From the NCBI GenBank assembly GCA_965212595.1, contig CBDBVE010000018.1:1-64000 (forward strand): a DNA stretch of 64,000 nt, given 5' to 3'. A program made the position numbers and the translations under genes. Position 1 is the stretch's first letter; the number at the start of each line of letters is the position of its first letter. Source of the DNA: Poritiphilus sp965212595 (GTDB lineage Bacteria; Bacteroidota; Bacteroidia; Flavobacteriales; Flavobacteriaceae). The notes under the pieces are model-generated. The model worked only from the letters and a program-made list of their open reading frames with translations. It ran no database searches and was not told the origin of the DNA. This document shows, piece by piece, positions 1-8,333 of the stretch.

Positions 1-2
1 AT

Positions 3-905
3 AATGTAATGAGCGTAGAACTCAGTGGTAATAGTGGTGCTAATTCACAGTGGGTAGTAACAGATGAAGAAGGAACCATTTTAGGACTTCCTCCAATGCC
101 AAGTGCTGTAGATTTTGATGGTGCAGGCCCAGGGGTATGTTTGATCTGGCACCTTAGTTATGCAGACGGACTTACCGGACTTGAAGCAGGCAACAATGCG
201 TTGACCGATCTGGATGGCTGTTACGATCTTTCCAATGAAATTAGAGTGGTAAGAACAGAAGCGGTCGCTGTAGACGGTGGAACCTTATCTGAAGATCCTT
301 TCTTTTTCTGTGTAGGTGATGGCGAAGCAGATCATGTATCCTTAGTTAGTGTTGAAGGTGCTGAAGGCCCTAACTCGCAGTGGGTAGTGACTGATGAAGA
401 CGGAATGATCCTTGGTCTTCCCCCAACACCAGAGGCTGTAAACTTCGATGGCGCAGGACCTGGCCTATGTTTGATCTGGCATTTAAGTTATGCCGATGGT
501 CTTGAAGGCCTGGAGCCTGGCAACAATGCCCTGACCGATCTTGTAGGTACCTACGATCTTTCCGATGACAATGTACGGGTATACCGCAGCCAGCCCGAGG
601 GTGGAGAGCTTAGCGGTGGCCCTTATGAGTTTACCGTTGGTGATGGCGAGGCAGATAATGTTTCTAGTGTAGAACTCAGTGGTAATAGTGGTGCTAATTC
701 ACAGTGGGTAGTAACAGATGAAGGAGGTACTATTCTTGGTTTACCCCCAAACCCTGAGGCAGTAGATTTTGATGGTGCAGGTGTAGGTGTATGCCTTATC
801 TGGCACCTTAGCTACGCAGACGGACTTACCGGGCTAGAGGCAGGGAATAATGCTCTGGAAGACCTTGAGGGATGCTATGATTTTTCAAATGCCATTAGGG
901 TAGAA
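3..905 (+). repeat. Three tandem ~327-bp coding repeats
   Basis: Units begin near 3 (truncated), ~340 and ~660. Units 1 and 3 share an exact 55-bp stretch (15-69 equals 669-723, offset 654 bp = 2 x 109 codons), while unit 2 is more diverged at the DNA level. This points to recent recombination or duplication within the gene. Confidence 0.85.
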
Positions 906-1178
906 CGCGTGGCGCCTCCACAAGCGGGAAGAAGTAGTGTTACTTTATACCCGCTTCCGGCTAGAGATGTATTGCATGTTTCGGCAGACAAATTAGACGG
1001 GAGCAAGGCGTCTTTTAGCCTGTTCGACCTCGGTGGAAATAATGTCAGTAGCAAATTAAGGCCAATGGATGAAAGTGGGACGGCCTTTGATATTCAGACA
1101 CTGCCAAGTGGTCTATATTTCCTTAGGATACAAGATGAAAAAGGAAGATTATATACGAGGAAGATACTTAAACAATAA
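3..1178 (+). CDS. Repeat-rich secreted protein with T9SS sorting domain (5' truncated by the window)
   Basis: The reading frame is open to the left edge, and the codons before the first ATG (position 9) continue the repeat (N-V before M-S-V-E-L matches D-N-V-S-S-V-E-L further on), so the real start lies outside. The visible part holds three units of about 109 residues, each with the motifs NSQWVVTDE, ILGLPP, FDGAG, CLIWHLSYADGL and VGDGEAD. The last ~80 residues (from SSVTLYPLPARDVLHV to the basic end RKILKQ) read as a type A T9SS C-terminal sorting domain, so the protein should be exported and attached to or released from the cell surface. I recognise the repeat as typical of large flavobacterial secreted proteins, but I know no function for it. 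A hairpin terminator follows. Confidence 0.85.
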   Translation, partial: NVMSVELSGNSGANSQWVVTDEEGTILGLPPMPSAVDFDGAGPGVCLIWHLSYADGLTGLEAGNNALTDLDGCYDLSNEIRVVRTEAVAVDGGTLSEDPFFFCVGDGEADHVSLVSVEGAEGPNSQWVVTDEDGMILGLPPTPEAVNFDGAGPGLCLIWHLSYADGLEGLEPGNNALTDLVGTYDLSDDNVRVYRSQPEGGELSGGPYEFTVGDGEADNVSSVELSGNSGANSQWVVTDEGGTILGLPPNPEAVDFDGAGVGVCLIWHLSYADGLTGLEAGNNALEDLEGCYDFSNAIRVERVAPPQAGRSSVTLYPLPARDVLHVSADKLDGSKASFSLFDLGGNNVSSKLRPMDESGTAFDIQTLPSGLYFLRIQDEKGRLYTRKILKQ

Positions 1179-1206
1179 CCATTAATAAGATTTTCCGCTG
1201 CAAAGG

Positions 1207-1240
1207 CCCTGAGATATTATCACTTCTCGGGGTTTTTGTT
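1207..1240 (+). terminator. Rho-independent terminator after the T9SS protein gene
   Basis: Stem CCCTGAGA (1207-1214) pairs with TCTCGGGG (1225-1232) with one G-T pair, and is followed by TTTTTGTT. It lies 28 bp after the stop codon. Confidence 0.8.
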
Positions 1241-1376
1241 TTGAAGGCCCAAAAATTTAGAAAAGTATTAGGTTTTGTGAACTTGGCGTGATATTCTATT
1301 ACGTTCTTAGCAGTGCAATTAGAAAACAGGATGGTGCAAATCCATACTTTTCAATTGTTAAGTTGTTGTTTGTTTT

Positions 1377-1418
1377 AAAAGGAAGAGACCTTGGAATGCA
1401 CTCCAAGGTCTTTCCTTT
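1377..1418. terminator. Long, probably bidirectional terminator hairpin
   Basis: GACCTTGGA (1387-1395) pairs with TCCAAGGTC (1402-1410). The stem extends outward through AAAGGAAGA / TTTCCTTT with one bulged base. A-rich left and T-rich right arms allow termination in both directions. It sits 24 bp beyond the stop of the minus-strand gene that ends at 1442. Confidence 0.75.
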
Positions 1419-1441
1419 GCCATAACATTGAGTGATCTGGC

Positions 1442-1924
1442 TTACTGCCAGGAATCAATATTCTCGTTAATATTGTCAAAATTGTAATCGCCCACCAGCT
1501 CTTTTCGGTGCACTATAGCAAGTGCGGTTAAAAGCAAAAGTAAAAGCTGCAAGGCGAATATGAGGATACCTATAGGCACAAAGGTGCCAGGCATTATATG
1601 GTTTTGGTAGTCTCCATAGCTCATTAGCACATAAAAAGTGTCTGAGGCTTTAAATACATATACCAAAAATATCGCGTATAACGCATACTCCAAATTTCGC
1701 ATTGGAGCATCGGTAAATTCTTTTTCTCGGATTTTAAACCAGAGTACGTAGAGATAGGTAAAGTGCACTATGGTAAGCACTGGAAATATATAATTATCAA
1801 ATTTTACCAGGTAGAACTTATTGGTGTATAAACCGTAGAAGTTAAATACTATTAGTAACAATAGAACACCAATAGAGAGTAACAGGCACCTGCTCCAGGT
1901 GAAAAGTCGTAAAATAAAGTTCAT
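1442..1924 (-). CDS. Four-helix integral membrane protein, unknown function
   Basis: 160 residues. Hydrophobic segments are visible at about 10-31, 44-64, 78-100 and 113-138, with a polar C-terminal tail (DNINENIDSWQ) and no signal peptide cleavage site, so I expect four membrane helices. No catalytic motif is visible and I do not recognise the family. It lies 150 bp downstream of the DUF418 gene on the same strand and may be read from its own promoter, since a hairpin lies at the end of the upstream gene. Confidence 0.7.
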   Translation of the reverse strand: MNFILRLFTWSRCLLLSIGVLLLLIVFNFYGLYTNKFYLVKFDNYIFPVLTIVHFTYLYVLWFKIREKEFTDAPMRNLEYALYAIFLVYVFKASDTFYVLMSYGDYQNHIMPGTFVPIGILIFALQLLLLLLTALAIVHRKELVGDYNFDNINENIDSWQ

Positions 1925-2070
1925 ATAAGTAGGTTTCGAGGCTTTGGGACCTTTTTTACGAGTTTAGAACGCCATCCTGAAAAGGTTTATTTCAAAAAAA
2001 TCGATGAAGCGCAACCAATGTTGAGTATTGCCCTAATCCTGTGGCGAAATGCCAAAAAAACGTGTTTTTA

Positions 2071-2119
2071 TATCCTATGATGAACCGCTTACCGATAAGC
2101 GCTCTTGTTTCATAGGATA
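2071..2119 (-). terminator. Two-tier hairpin at the 3' end of the DUF418 gene
   Basis: TATCCTATGA (2071-2080) is the exact reverse complement of 2110-2119, and a nested stem CGCTTA/TAAGCG (2086-2091/2096-2101) lies inside. On the minus strand it is followed by T-rich sequence (TATAAAAACACGTTTTTTT). It overlaps the last codons of the gene, which is unusual for a terminator, so it may act in mRNA 3' end protection instead. Confidence 0.4.
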
Positions 2120-3307
2120 CCACTTGAAATGCGTTAAACTTCGCCATAACCATTCCAGAGGGCCATATTTGAAACGTTTCAACCACAACTTGCTAAAAAC
2201 TAATTGAATAATGATGATTGCGATTGCAAGCAGGAGCGCATAAACAATTCTTATCTCTCCCAAATACCCAAGCCCCCAACCATAGAAGATAAAGGTCCCG
2301 ACCAGGCTTTGAGCAACATAATTTGTAAGTGCCATTCTACCATATGGAGCAAAGTTTGAAAACCAACGCGCAACTTTGGGCCGCCGGTAAAGCAGAATAA
2401 AGGAAGAAAGTATTATAAAGGTCATAGCAATGTTTGCCATATCTCCGGCCGATAAACCAAGCATTGTAAGCCAGTTATCAAATGTTATTTCCGGACCTAG
2501 GTTTGCAAAAACAGCAAACGCCAAGCCAATACATGCTACCAAAAGAATTAAGGATATATAGAGGATTTTTTTGGTGAGTTTTTTGTGTTCCATAAAATTT
2601 CTAAAAAACTGTAGTCTTCCGACATATAGGCCCAAAAGGAAAAAACCGAAAGTGAGATAAGCCCTCGAAAAGATGCCGAGCTGAAAATCCATCTTCATCA
2701 GATGCCCGTCTACCGCGTTTGACGCAAAAACTTCCGTGATACTACCATTTTTTTGGATATTGAAATAGGTGGCGACCTCCGGACTGTCAGGTGAAAAGTT
2801 TTCAATAAACAGGCCGTTTCCGCCAGTAATTGCAAAAACGACATAACGCCCTAACCCCAGAAAAAGCAAGGCGGTTATACTCAAAATCCATTTGTTTGGG
2901 ATCTTGTAAAAAGGAATAAGGAAAATACCCAGAAGAGCATAAATTGTTAGGATATCGCCGCGATAGAAAAGATGGTGTACATAACCTATAGAAAGCAGCA
3001 GTATTAACCTCCATAGAAAGCGCCCACCAAACTGTTGGCCCCTGGCATGGGCAGAATCCATCTGAATAAAAAAACTGAGTCCGAATAAAAAAGAAAAAAG
3101 CGCGAAGAACTTGCCCTGTAAGAAAATCCCGTTAAAGCCAAGTACTACGTTATCTAAAATTCCTTGTCGTGTAGCCTCCATTGCCCCATCTGGTGTAGGA
3201 GCAGCCACATAATTCTCGATCATATGGACGATGACAATCCCGGCCAGTGAAAAGCCTCTTAAGGCATCGACGATTTCCATTCTTCGGGGAGAAGTAACAG
3301 TTGCCAT
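2075..3307 (-). CDS. DUF418 (YeiB-like) multi-pass membrane protein
   Basis: 410 residues. The N-terminus has the family signature (RMEIVDALRGFSLAGIVIVH), the middle has many hydrophobic helices, and the C-terminus has the DUF418 signature (PYGRMALTNYVAQS ... YGPLEWLWR). Family members are inner-membrane proteins related to acyltransferase-3-type proteins; their substrate is not established. The start ATG at 3307 is the only reasonable one. It is preceded by the terminator of the next gene upstream, so it probably has its own promoter in 3308-3400. Confidence 0.88.
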   Translation of the reverse strand: MATVTSPRRMEIVDALRGFSLAGIVIVHMIENYVAAPTPDGAMEATRQGILDNVVLGFNGIFLQGKFFALFSFLFGLSFFIQMDSAHARGQQFGGRFLWRLILLLSIGYVHHLFYRGDILTIYALLGIFLIPFYKIPNKWILSITALLFLGLGRYVVFAITGGNGLFIENFSPDSPEVATYFNIQKNGSITEVFASNAVDGHLMKMDFQLGIFSRAYLTFGFFLLGLYVGRLQFFRNFMEHKKLTKKILYISLILLVACIGLAFAVFANLGPEITFDNWLTMLGLSAGDMANIAMTFIILSSFILLYRRPKVARWFSNFAPYGRMALTNYVAQSLVGTFIFYGWGLGYLGEIRIVYALLLAIAIIIIQLVFSKLWLKRFKYGPLEWLWRSLTHFKWYPMKQERLSVSGSS

Positions 3308-3401
3308 TTTATGTATGTTTTTTGATTGATACCAATAAGATCTTTTTGGCGGGAAATTGTTACAGTAAAAATTAAAACTTTTGCCCGAATGATGGTTTTA
3401 T

Positions 3402-3438
3402 AACAAAAAAAGCCTGTTGAAAGTAATTTTCAACAGGC
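3402..3438 (-). terminator. Terminator of the small membrane protein gene
   Basis: GCCTGTTGAA (3412-3421) pairs with TTCAACAGGC (3429-3438) with loop AGTAATT. The AACAAAAAAA run at 3402-3411 gives a U tract on the minus-strand transcript. Confidence 0.85.
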
Positions 3439-3469
3439 CAGGTTAGTCTGCGGCTGGTCTATTTACCTT

Positions 3470-3910
3470 CTAAGATAACCATTGTTTTTCTTGGGCTTTT
3501 TTGGCAAAAAGTACCAGGACCACACCAATCGCAATTACGAATATCGGTATGATTACACCCTGCACTTGGCCGTAAACCTCAGAGGCGTTACTCATAAAGA
3601 AAGAGTAAGACATTTGGGCCAAAATCCCTAAGAGCGAAATTATCAAAACGGGTTTTGCCCATCTCTTTCTTAACAATAAGGCGATAGAGCCCAGCAATCC
3701 ACCCCATACGGCAATTGCAAAAGCCGCTGTGACCCAAGCGGGAGTGTTTTCCATTAACTGCAGCTGTTCTGGCGGAAGCGCTGCTTTCATTTCGTCTGTC
3801 ATCATGGCATTTCCCAAATAAGCCATACACCCCATAAGGTTCCAAAGAAGGGCTGCAACACTTACAACCCAAAACCAGACGGGTGGTTTTGTTTTTGCGT
3901 TTTCTGTCAT
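3470..3910 (-). CDS. Small four-helix membrane protein, unknown function
   Basis: 146 residues from the ATG at 3910 (MTENAKTKPPVWFWV). A longer frame exists, but this start gives a compact protein with a polar N-terminus and a TAAAA-type leader. Four hydrophobic segments are seen (about 10-30, 54-76, 83-103, 115-138). A short acidic stretch with EQLQLMENTPAW lies between helices 1 and 2, probably exposed at the periplasmic face. This architecture is common in Bacteroidota proteins of unknown role. It has a strong terminator of its own. Confidence 0.75.
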   Translation of the reverse strand: MTENAKTKPPVWFWVVSVAALLWNLMGCMAYLGNAMMTDEMKAALPPEQLQLMENTPAWVTAAFAIAVWGGLLGSIALLLRKRWAKPVLIISLLGILAQMSYSFFMSNASEVYGQVQGVIIPIFVIAIGVVLVLFAKKAQEKQWLS

Positions 3911-4076
3911 TTTTAGTTTGTTTTTGGTTAATTCGTCTTTTCCCAAAGTACAAAAAAATGTTAAATTCAATATTTAATTAGCAGTTTTGCGAGAATACAG
4001 GGGTTCGTCACTTACTGTCTCCATACCAGGGATATTCCTCTTAGCTTCTCCTTAAGGTTGCACAAGAAAAGTTAGA

Positions 4077-4871
4077 ATGCCTATACGCCATTACTATTTA
4101 ATACGTCTGCAGTTCTTAGGATTCCGCTATAGTGGATGGCAAAAACAACCGAATCAGAAAACAATTGAGGGAATGCTGACTAAAACATTAAAGTTTGTGT
4201 TGCCAGACAGGAAGTTTAAAATTTTAGGGGCTGGAAGAACAGACGCAAAGGTTTCTGCGCTAGAGGCCATATTCGAGCTTTTTTTGGAAGGTGACTCGCC
4301 TTTGGAAGAGTCACAATTTTTGGATATCATAAATAAAAATCTACCACCTGATATTAAAGTACTTAAAATATCTAAAGTAAATGAAAACTTTAATGTCATT
4401 CAATCTAAAAAAACAAAAACTTACACCTATCTTTTCTCATTTGGCAGTAAGAATCATCCCTTTTGCGCTCCCTTTATGGCTAATTTTTTAGAGGATCTGG
4501 ATATAGATCTTATGAAAAAGGGGGCTTCACTTTTTGAAGGCACCCACAACTTTAGGGCTTATACCGTAAGAGCGGGGGAGAAGCGCCAATTTGTACGGTC
4601 GGTTACGGTCTGTGAAATTAGCGACAACCAATTATTGCAAGCCAACTTTTTTCCCGAAAAAAGTTATCTTTTAAAGGTTGCCGGACCGGGCTTTATGCGC
4701 TATCAGATACGAATGATGATGGGTGCATTGGTGCAATTGGGAAAGGGAGAACTGAGTCTGTCAGATATTGAGGCTTCCTTAGAAAATCCTGATGCGATTG
4801 AAATTTCCTTTGTCGCACCAGGTTCTGGTTTGGTCTTAAGTGGGATAGAGATTAAACCGGAAGCTGTATAA
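4077..4871 (+). CDS. truA: TruA-like tRNA pseudouridine synthase (divergent)
   Basis: 264 residues, the usual length for TruA, which converts U38-U40 of tRNA anticodon arms to pseudouridine. The N-terminus (YYLIRLQFLGFRYSGWQKQ) and the late motif FMRYQIRMMMGAL are typical. The catalytic motif reads GAGRTDAKVSALEA with Asp at residue 56, whereas standard TruA has GRTDAGVHA followed by Q-V. The Asp is kept, but the loop Gly and His are replaced by Lys and Ser. It could be a paralog with another RNA target. The hydrolase gene starts 39 bp downstream. Confidence 0.8.
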   Translation: MPIRHYYLIRLQFLGFRYSGWQKQPNQKTIEGMLTKTLKFVLPDRKFKILGAGRTDAKVSALEAIFELFLEGDSPLEESQFLDIINKNLPPDIKVLKISKVNENFNVIQSKKTKTYTYLFSFGSKNHPFCAPFMANFLEDLDIDLMKKGASLFEGTHNFRAYTVRAGEKRQFVRSVTVCEISDNQLLQANFFPEKSYLLKVAGPGFMRYQIRMMMGALVQLGKGELSLSDIEASLENPDAIEISFVAPGSGLVLSGIEIKPEAV

Positions 4872-4910
4872 GAAGGTAGATTTTTCGTAAATTGAAAATA
4901 AATGTGAACT

Positions 4911-5780
4911 ATGCCGTATTGGGTATCCATACTATTAATTGTCTTTGCCATCTACTTGCTTATTAGCATTTTGCTATATGTGTTTCAGGATTATTTCATG
5001 TTCAAACCAGAGAAGTTGGCCAAAGACTTTCAGTTTCATTATGACAACCAGGTCACCGAGGAGTACAATGTGGAGACCAGAGATGGTGAAATGATCAACG
5101 GACTCCATTTTAAAACCGAAAACCCAAAAGGAATTGTTTTTTACCTAAAAGGAAACTCTAAAAGCATCAAAGGCTGGGGGAAGTTTGCAGTAGATTTTAC
5201 ACGGCATGGCTACGATGTCTTAATGGTAGACTACAGAGGTTTTGGAAAGAGTACGGGACGGCGAAGCCAGAAAGCCATCAAGCGAGATATGCAGGTGGTG
5301 TATAATAAGATCAAGGATAAGGTGGCCGAGAAGTATATTATTCTCTACGGTAGGTCTTTAGGCTCAGGTTTTGCTACTAAACTGGCCTCCATGAATAATC
5401 CCAGGATGTTGATCTTAGACGCTCCCTATTACAGCCTGAGTAAGGTTGCCAAAAAATACATGCCATTTATGCCTTTATCCCTTCTGCTAAAGTTTCCAAT
5501 GCCCACCTATAAGTGGTTAAAATATGTGAATTGCCCAATACATATCATTCATGGCACTGATGACAGGCTTATACCGTACAAGACCAGCGTAAAACTTTCT
5601 AAGATAAAACCTAAGCTTACTACCTTGTATACTGTTATTGGAGGAGGACATAAGAATTTGAATACCTTTGAGTCTTATCATAAGATGTTGAGCGAGGTCA
5701 TCACAACAAAGCCTAAGAAGGTAGATCTTGAGGGTTCGAGTATTACCGTTAAACACTCTTCAAAACGTGTGAATGCGTAG
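4911..5780 (+). CDS. Membrane-anchored alpha/beta hydrolase (BEM46/ABHD13-like), copy 1
   Basis: 289 residues. One N-terminal membrane helix (about 5-27) is followed by a serine hydrolase fold: nucleophile elbow GRSLGSG, acid in HGTDDRLIP, and His in GGGHKN. The usual HGN motif before the first helix is KGN here (FYLKGNSKS). Its substrate is unknown; relatives are serine hydrolases facing membranes. The last 8 bp overlap the start of the next gene, a paralog, so the two are probably translated together. The C-terminal ~30 residues are a Lys/Ser-rich extension absent from the paralog. Confidence 0.85.
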   Translation: MPYWVSILLIVFAIYLLISILLYVFQDYFMFKPEKLAKDFQFHYDNQVTEEYNVETRDGEMINGLHFKTENPKGIVFYLKGNSKSIKGWGKFAVDFTRHGYDVLMVDYRGFGKSTGRRSQKAIKRDMQVVYNKIKDKVAEKYIILYGRSLGSGFATKLASMNNPRMLILDAPYYSLSKVAKKYMPFMPLSLLLKFPMPTYKWLKYVNCPIHIIHGTDDRLIPYKTSVKLSKIKPKLTTLYTVIGGGHKNLNTFESYHKMLSEVITTKPKKVDLEGSSITVKHSSKRVNA

Positions 5781-6600
5781 GTTGAAGAAGTTTTTTTTTA
5801 TCGTCCTCTTTGGATATACACTACTATTTACGATGTTTTATTTTTTACAGGAGAAACTCATCTTTTTACCCACCAAGCTTCCGGCAGATTACGTTTATGA
5901 ATTTTCCTCACCCTTTGAGGAGGTTTTTCTAAATGCTGCTGATGGCGCCGTACTCAATGCCATTCATTTCAAGCAGCCCAATCCAAAAGGCGCTATTCTC
6001 TATTTTCACGGAAATGCCGGCGATCTGTCTCGCTGGGGAGACATTACCTCTTTCTTTGTTCAAAAACAATACGATATCATAGTAATGGACTATCGAGGAT
6101 ATGGCAAGAGCACGGGAAAATTAAGTGAAGAAGCCTTGTTCTCGGATGCCCAATTGTTCTATGAATATGCAAAGCAACATTATAAAGAAGACGAGCTCAT
6201 AGTATATGGAAGATCACTTGGAACCGGAATAGCTTCTAAAACAGCATCTTTAAACAATCCATCTAAACTTATACTTGAAACACCTTATTACAGCTTGATT
6301 GAAGTGGGTCAGGCAAGGTTTCCCTTTCTACCGGTCAAGTGGTTCTTAAGGTATAAAATGAAGTCTTATCAATATCTAAAAGATATAGGTTGCCCAATTG
6401 TAATTTTTCACGGTACCGAAGATAGCGTCGTTCCTTATGATTCTGGTTGGAAACTTTTCGAATCTATTCCTTCCAAAAACAAAAAATTCTATACGATAAA
6501 CGGGGGTGAGCACAACAACCTGGTTGAATATCCAGTCTATCAAAACGGAATTGATGAAGTTCTTAGCAGCGATCAATCAAATAGGTCGGACGACAAGTAA
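5773..6600 (+). CDS. Membrane-anchored alpha/beta hydrolase (BEM46/ABHD13-like), copy 2
   Basis: 275 residues. It has one N-terminal helix (about 5-26), then YFHGNAGDL, nucleophile elbow GRSLGTG, acid in HGTEDSVVPY and His in GGEHNNL, so the triad is complete. It is clearly a tandem duplicate of the upstream gene (shared YYSL, FHGT and MDYRGYGKSTG segments). The start ATG overlaps the upstream stop (8 bp), which suggests coupled translation and possibly heteromeric function. It ends inside the 3' part of the convergent cysM gene: the two coding regions overlap by 28 bp. Confidence 0.85.
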   Translation: MRRLKKFFFIVLFGYTLLFTMFYFLQEKLIFLPTKLPADYVYEFSSPFEEVFLNAADGAVLNAIHFKQPNPKGAILYFHGNAGDLSRWGDITSFFVQKQYDIIVMDYRGYGKSTGKLSEEALFSDAQLFYEYAKQHYKEDELIVYGRSLGTGIASKTASLNNPSKLILETPYYSLIEVGQARFPFLPVKWFLRYKMKSYQYLKDIGCPIVIFHGTEDSVVPYDSGWKLFESIPSKNKKFYTINGGEHNNLVEYPVYQNGIDEVLSSDQSNRSDDK

Positions 6601-7457
6601 CGATCACCTCTATCACAAATAATGGAGACAATGGTTCCTTCATCTAAGCTAGCTGCCAGCTTTAAAGCCGCGGCGGTCGCGCCACCGCTACTCATCCCGC
6701 CGAATATCCCTTCTTTTTTTGCCAGTTCACGGGCCATTTCAGCGGCTTCTTCCTGACTTACTTCTAAAATTCGGTCAACTTTATCTGCATTAAATATTCC
6801 GGGCAAATACGCCTCCGGCCATTTTCTGATGCCTGGTATACTGGAATTATCTGTAGGTTGTACACCAACAATTTCAATGTCTTTGTTTTGCTCTTTTAAA
6901 TAGGTAGAGGTCCCCACTATAGTACCTGTGGTTCCCATTGCAGAAACAAAATGCGTGATCTGCCCTTGCGTATCTTTCCAGATTTCAGGTCCTGTACTTT
7001 TGTAGTGTGCTTTCCAATTATCTGCATTGCCAAACTGATTGAGCATTTGATATCCTTCTGTCCTGACCTTGGCTTCAGCGTAATCGCGCGCTCCTTCAAT
7101 CCCTACGTCCGAAGAAGTGAGCGTAACCTTGGCGCCATACGCCCTCATGGTCTGTACCCTTTCTTTAGTAGCATTCTCGGGCATTACCAGTTCTAGATTA
7201 AGTTTGTAAATCCCTGCGATCATCGCCAAAGCGATCCCGGTATTACCACTCGTTGCCTCAATAAGCCTGGATTCCTTATTCAGTTCGCCGCGTTCAATCC
7301 CGCTTCTTATCATGTTAAGCGCCGCCCTGTCTTTTACACTTCCACCCGGGTTCTGTCCCTCGAGTTTAAAGAACAACCGTACATTTTTATTAGAATTCAG
7401 AACGGCAGACTCTACCAAAGGGGTATTTCCAATGAGATCTAAAATACTATGAGACAC
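6573..7457 (-). CDS. cysM: Cysteine synthase CysM (O-acetylserine sulfhydrylase)
   Basis: 294 residues from a GTG at 7457, which overlaps the cysE stop (GTGTCTCATAG, 11 bp); a longer in-frame start would run deep into cysE and adds a non-family N-terminus. PLP enzyme making cysteine from O-acetylserine and sulfide. The Schiff-base Lys is in GGSVKDRA, the substrate loop is EATSGNTG and the phosphate-binding loop is GTTGT. The start VSHSILDLIGNTPLV is the standard family start. It is coupled to cysE, which makes its substrate. Its 3' end overlaps the convergent hydrolase gene. Confidence 0.93.
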   Translation of the reverse strand: MSHSILDLIGNTPLVESAVLNSNKNVRLFFKLEGQNPGGSVKDRAALNMIRSGIERGELNKESRLIEATSGNTGIALAMIAGIYKLNLELVMPENATKERVQTMRAYGAKVTLTSSDVGIEGARDYAEAKVRTEGYQMLNQFGNADNWKAHYKSTGPEIWKDTQGQITHFVSAMGTTGTIVGTSTYLKEQNKDIEIVGVQPTDNSSIPGIRKWPEAYLPGIFNADKVDRILEVSQEEAAEMARELAKKEGIFGGMSSGGATAAALKLAASLDEGTIVSIICDRGDRYLSSDLFD

Positions 7458-8241
7458 GCCTTGAAGTTTTAATCTTGATCTCCGGACTATGAAAAACCGT
7501 TGAGTCGGCAGGAACAGAGGCAGTAAGCCAGGAGTTTCCTCCAATAACAGAATTTTCACCTATCACCGTGTCCCCACCTAGAATGGTGGCATTGGCATAG
7601 ATGGTAACATTGTTCTCAATAGTGGGGTGCCTCTTGGTTTTCTGGAGGTTCTTAGCCACATATAAAGCGCCTAATGTAACTCCCTGATAAATTTTTACGT
7701 TGTTCTTGATTACGGCAGTTTCCCCGATGACCACACCAGTAGCATGATCTATAAAAAACGAATCCCCAATTTGCGCTCCGGGATTAATATCTACTCCGGT
7801 TTGCCGATGCGCATATTCTGTCATTAGTCTTGGTACCAACGGAAAGCCTTTATTATATAGTTCATGTGCCAGCCTGTATATAGCTATGGCATAAAACCCC
7901 GGATAGGCCATATAAACTTCCTCTATAGACAAAGAAGCAGGATCGCAATCAGCAATGGCTTCTGCGTCCAGATTCAATTTTTCGAGTACCGTTGGAAGTT
8001 GGGCAAGATAGTTTTCCCATACCTTACTACAAGGCTTCTCAACATTCCAGCATGCTAAATTTACCAGGGCATCAAACTGCGTTTCCAATTCTTTGAGGTT
8101 TTCAGCAACCGGAGTATCAATATCAAAAAGCGTTAAAAACAAAAGGTCCGTGAAGGCCTCTGTTTTCTTCTTGAGTTCGAACCTTAAATGAGGTTGCTTT
8201 TTGTTTTCTATGATCCTTTGAATGATTGAAGATTGGTCCAT
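7447..8241 (-). CDS. cysE: Serine O-acetyltransferase CysE
   Basis: 264 residues from the ATG at 8241 (MDQSSIIQRI). It transfers acetyl from acetyl-CoA to serine, the first step of cysteine synthesis. An alpha-helical N-terminal half is followed by the left-handed beta-helix with hexapeptide repeats, including DINPGAQIG, the catalytic IDHATGVVIGETAVI and KRHPTIENNV. The gene overlaps cysM by 11 bp in the order cysE-cysM, consistent with one transcript for both steps. It is divergent from the DUF2461 gene, with 92 bp between the starts. Confidence 0.93.
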   Translation of the reverse strand: MDQSSIIQRIIENKKQPHLRFELKKKTEAFTDLLFLTLFDIDTPVAENLKELETQFDALVNLACWNVEKPCSKVWENYLAQLPTVLEKLNLDAEAIADCDPASLSIEEVYMAYPGFYAIAIYRLAHELYNKGFPLVPRLMTEYAHRQTGVDINPGAQIGDSFFIDHATGVVIGETAVIKNNVKIYQGVTLGALYVAKNLQKTKRHPTIENNVTIYANATILGGDTVIGENSVIGGNSWLTASVPADSTVFHSPEIKIKTSRRVS

Positions 8242-8333
8242 ATAAGGAGAATTAAATCTCAAAATTAACCAATAATTACTTAGTCTATCGGGTAAAAAGG
8301 TTAACTTTAACCTAAAATTTAATGCTTCCAAAA

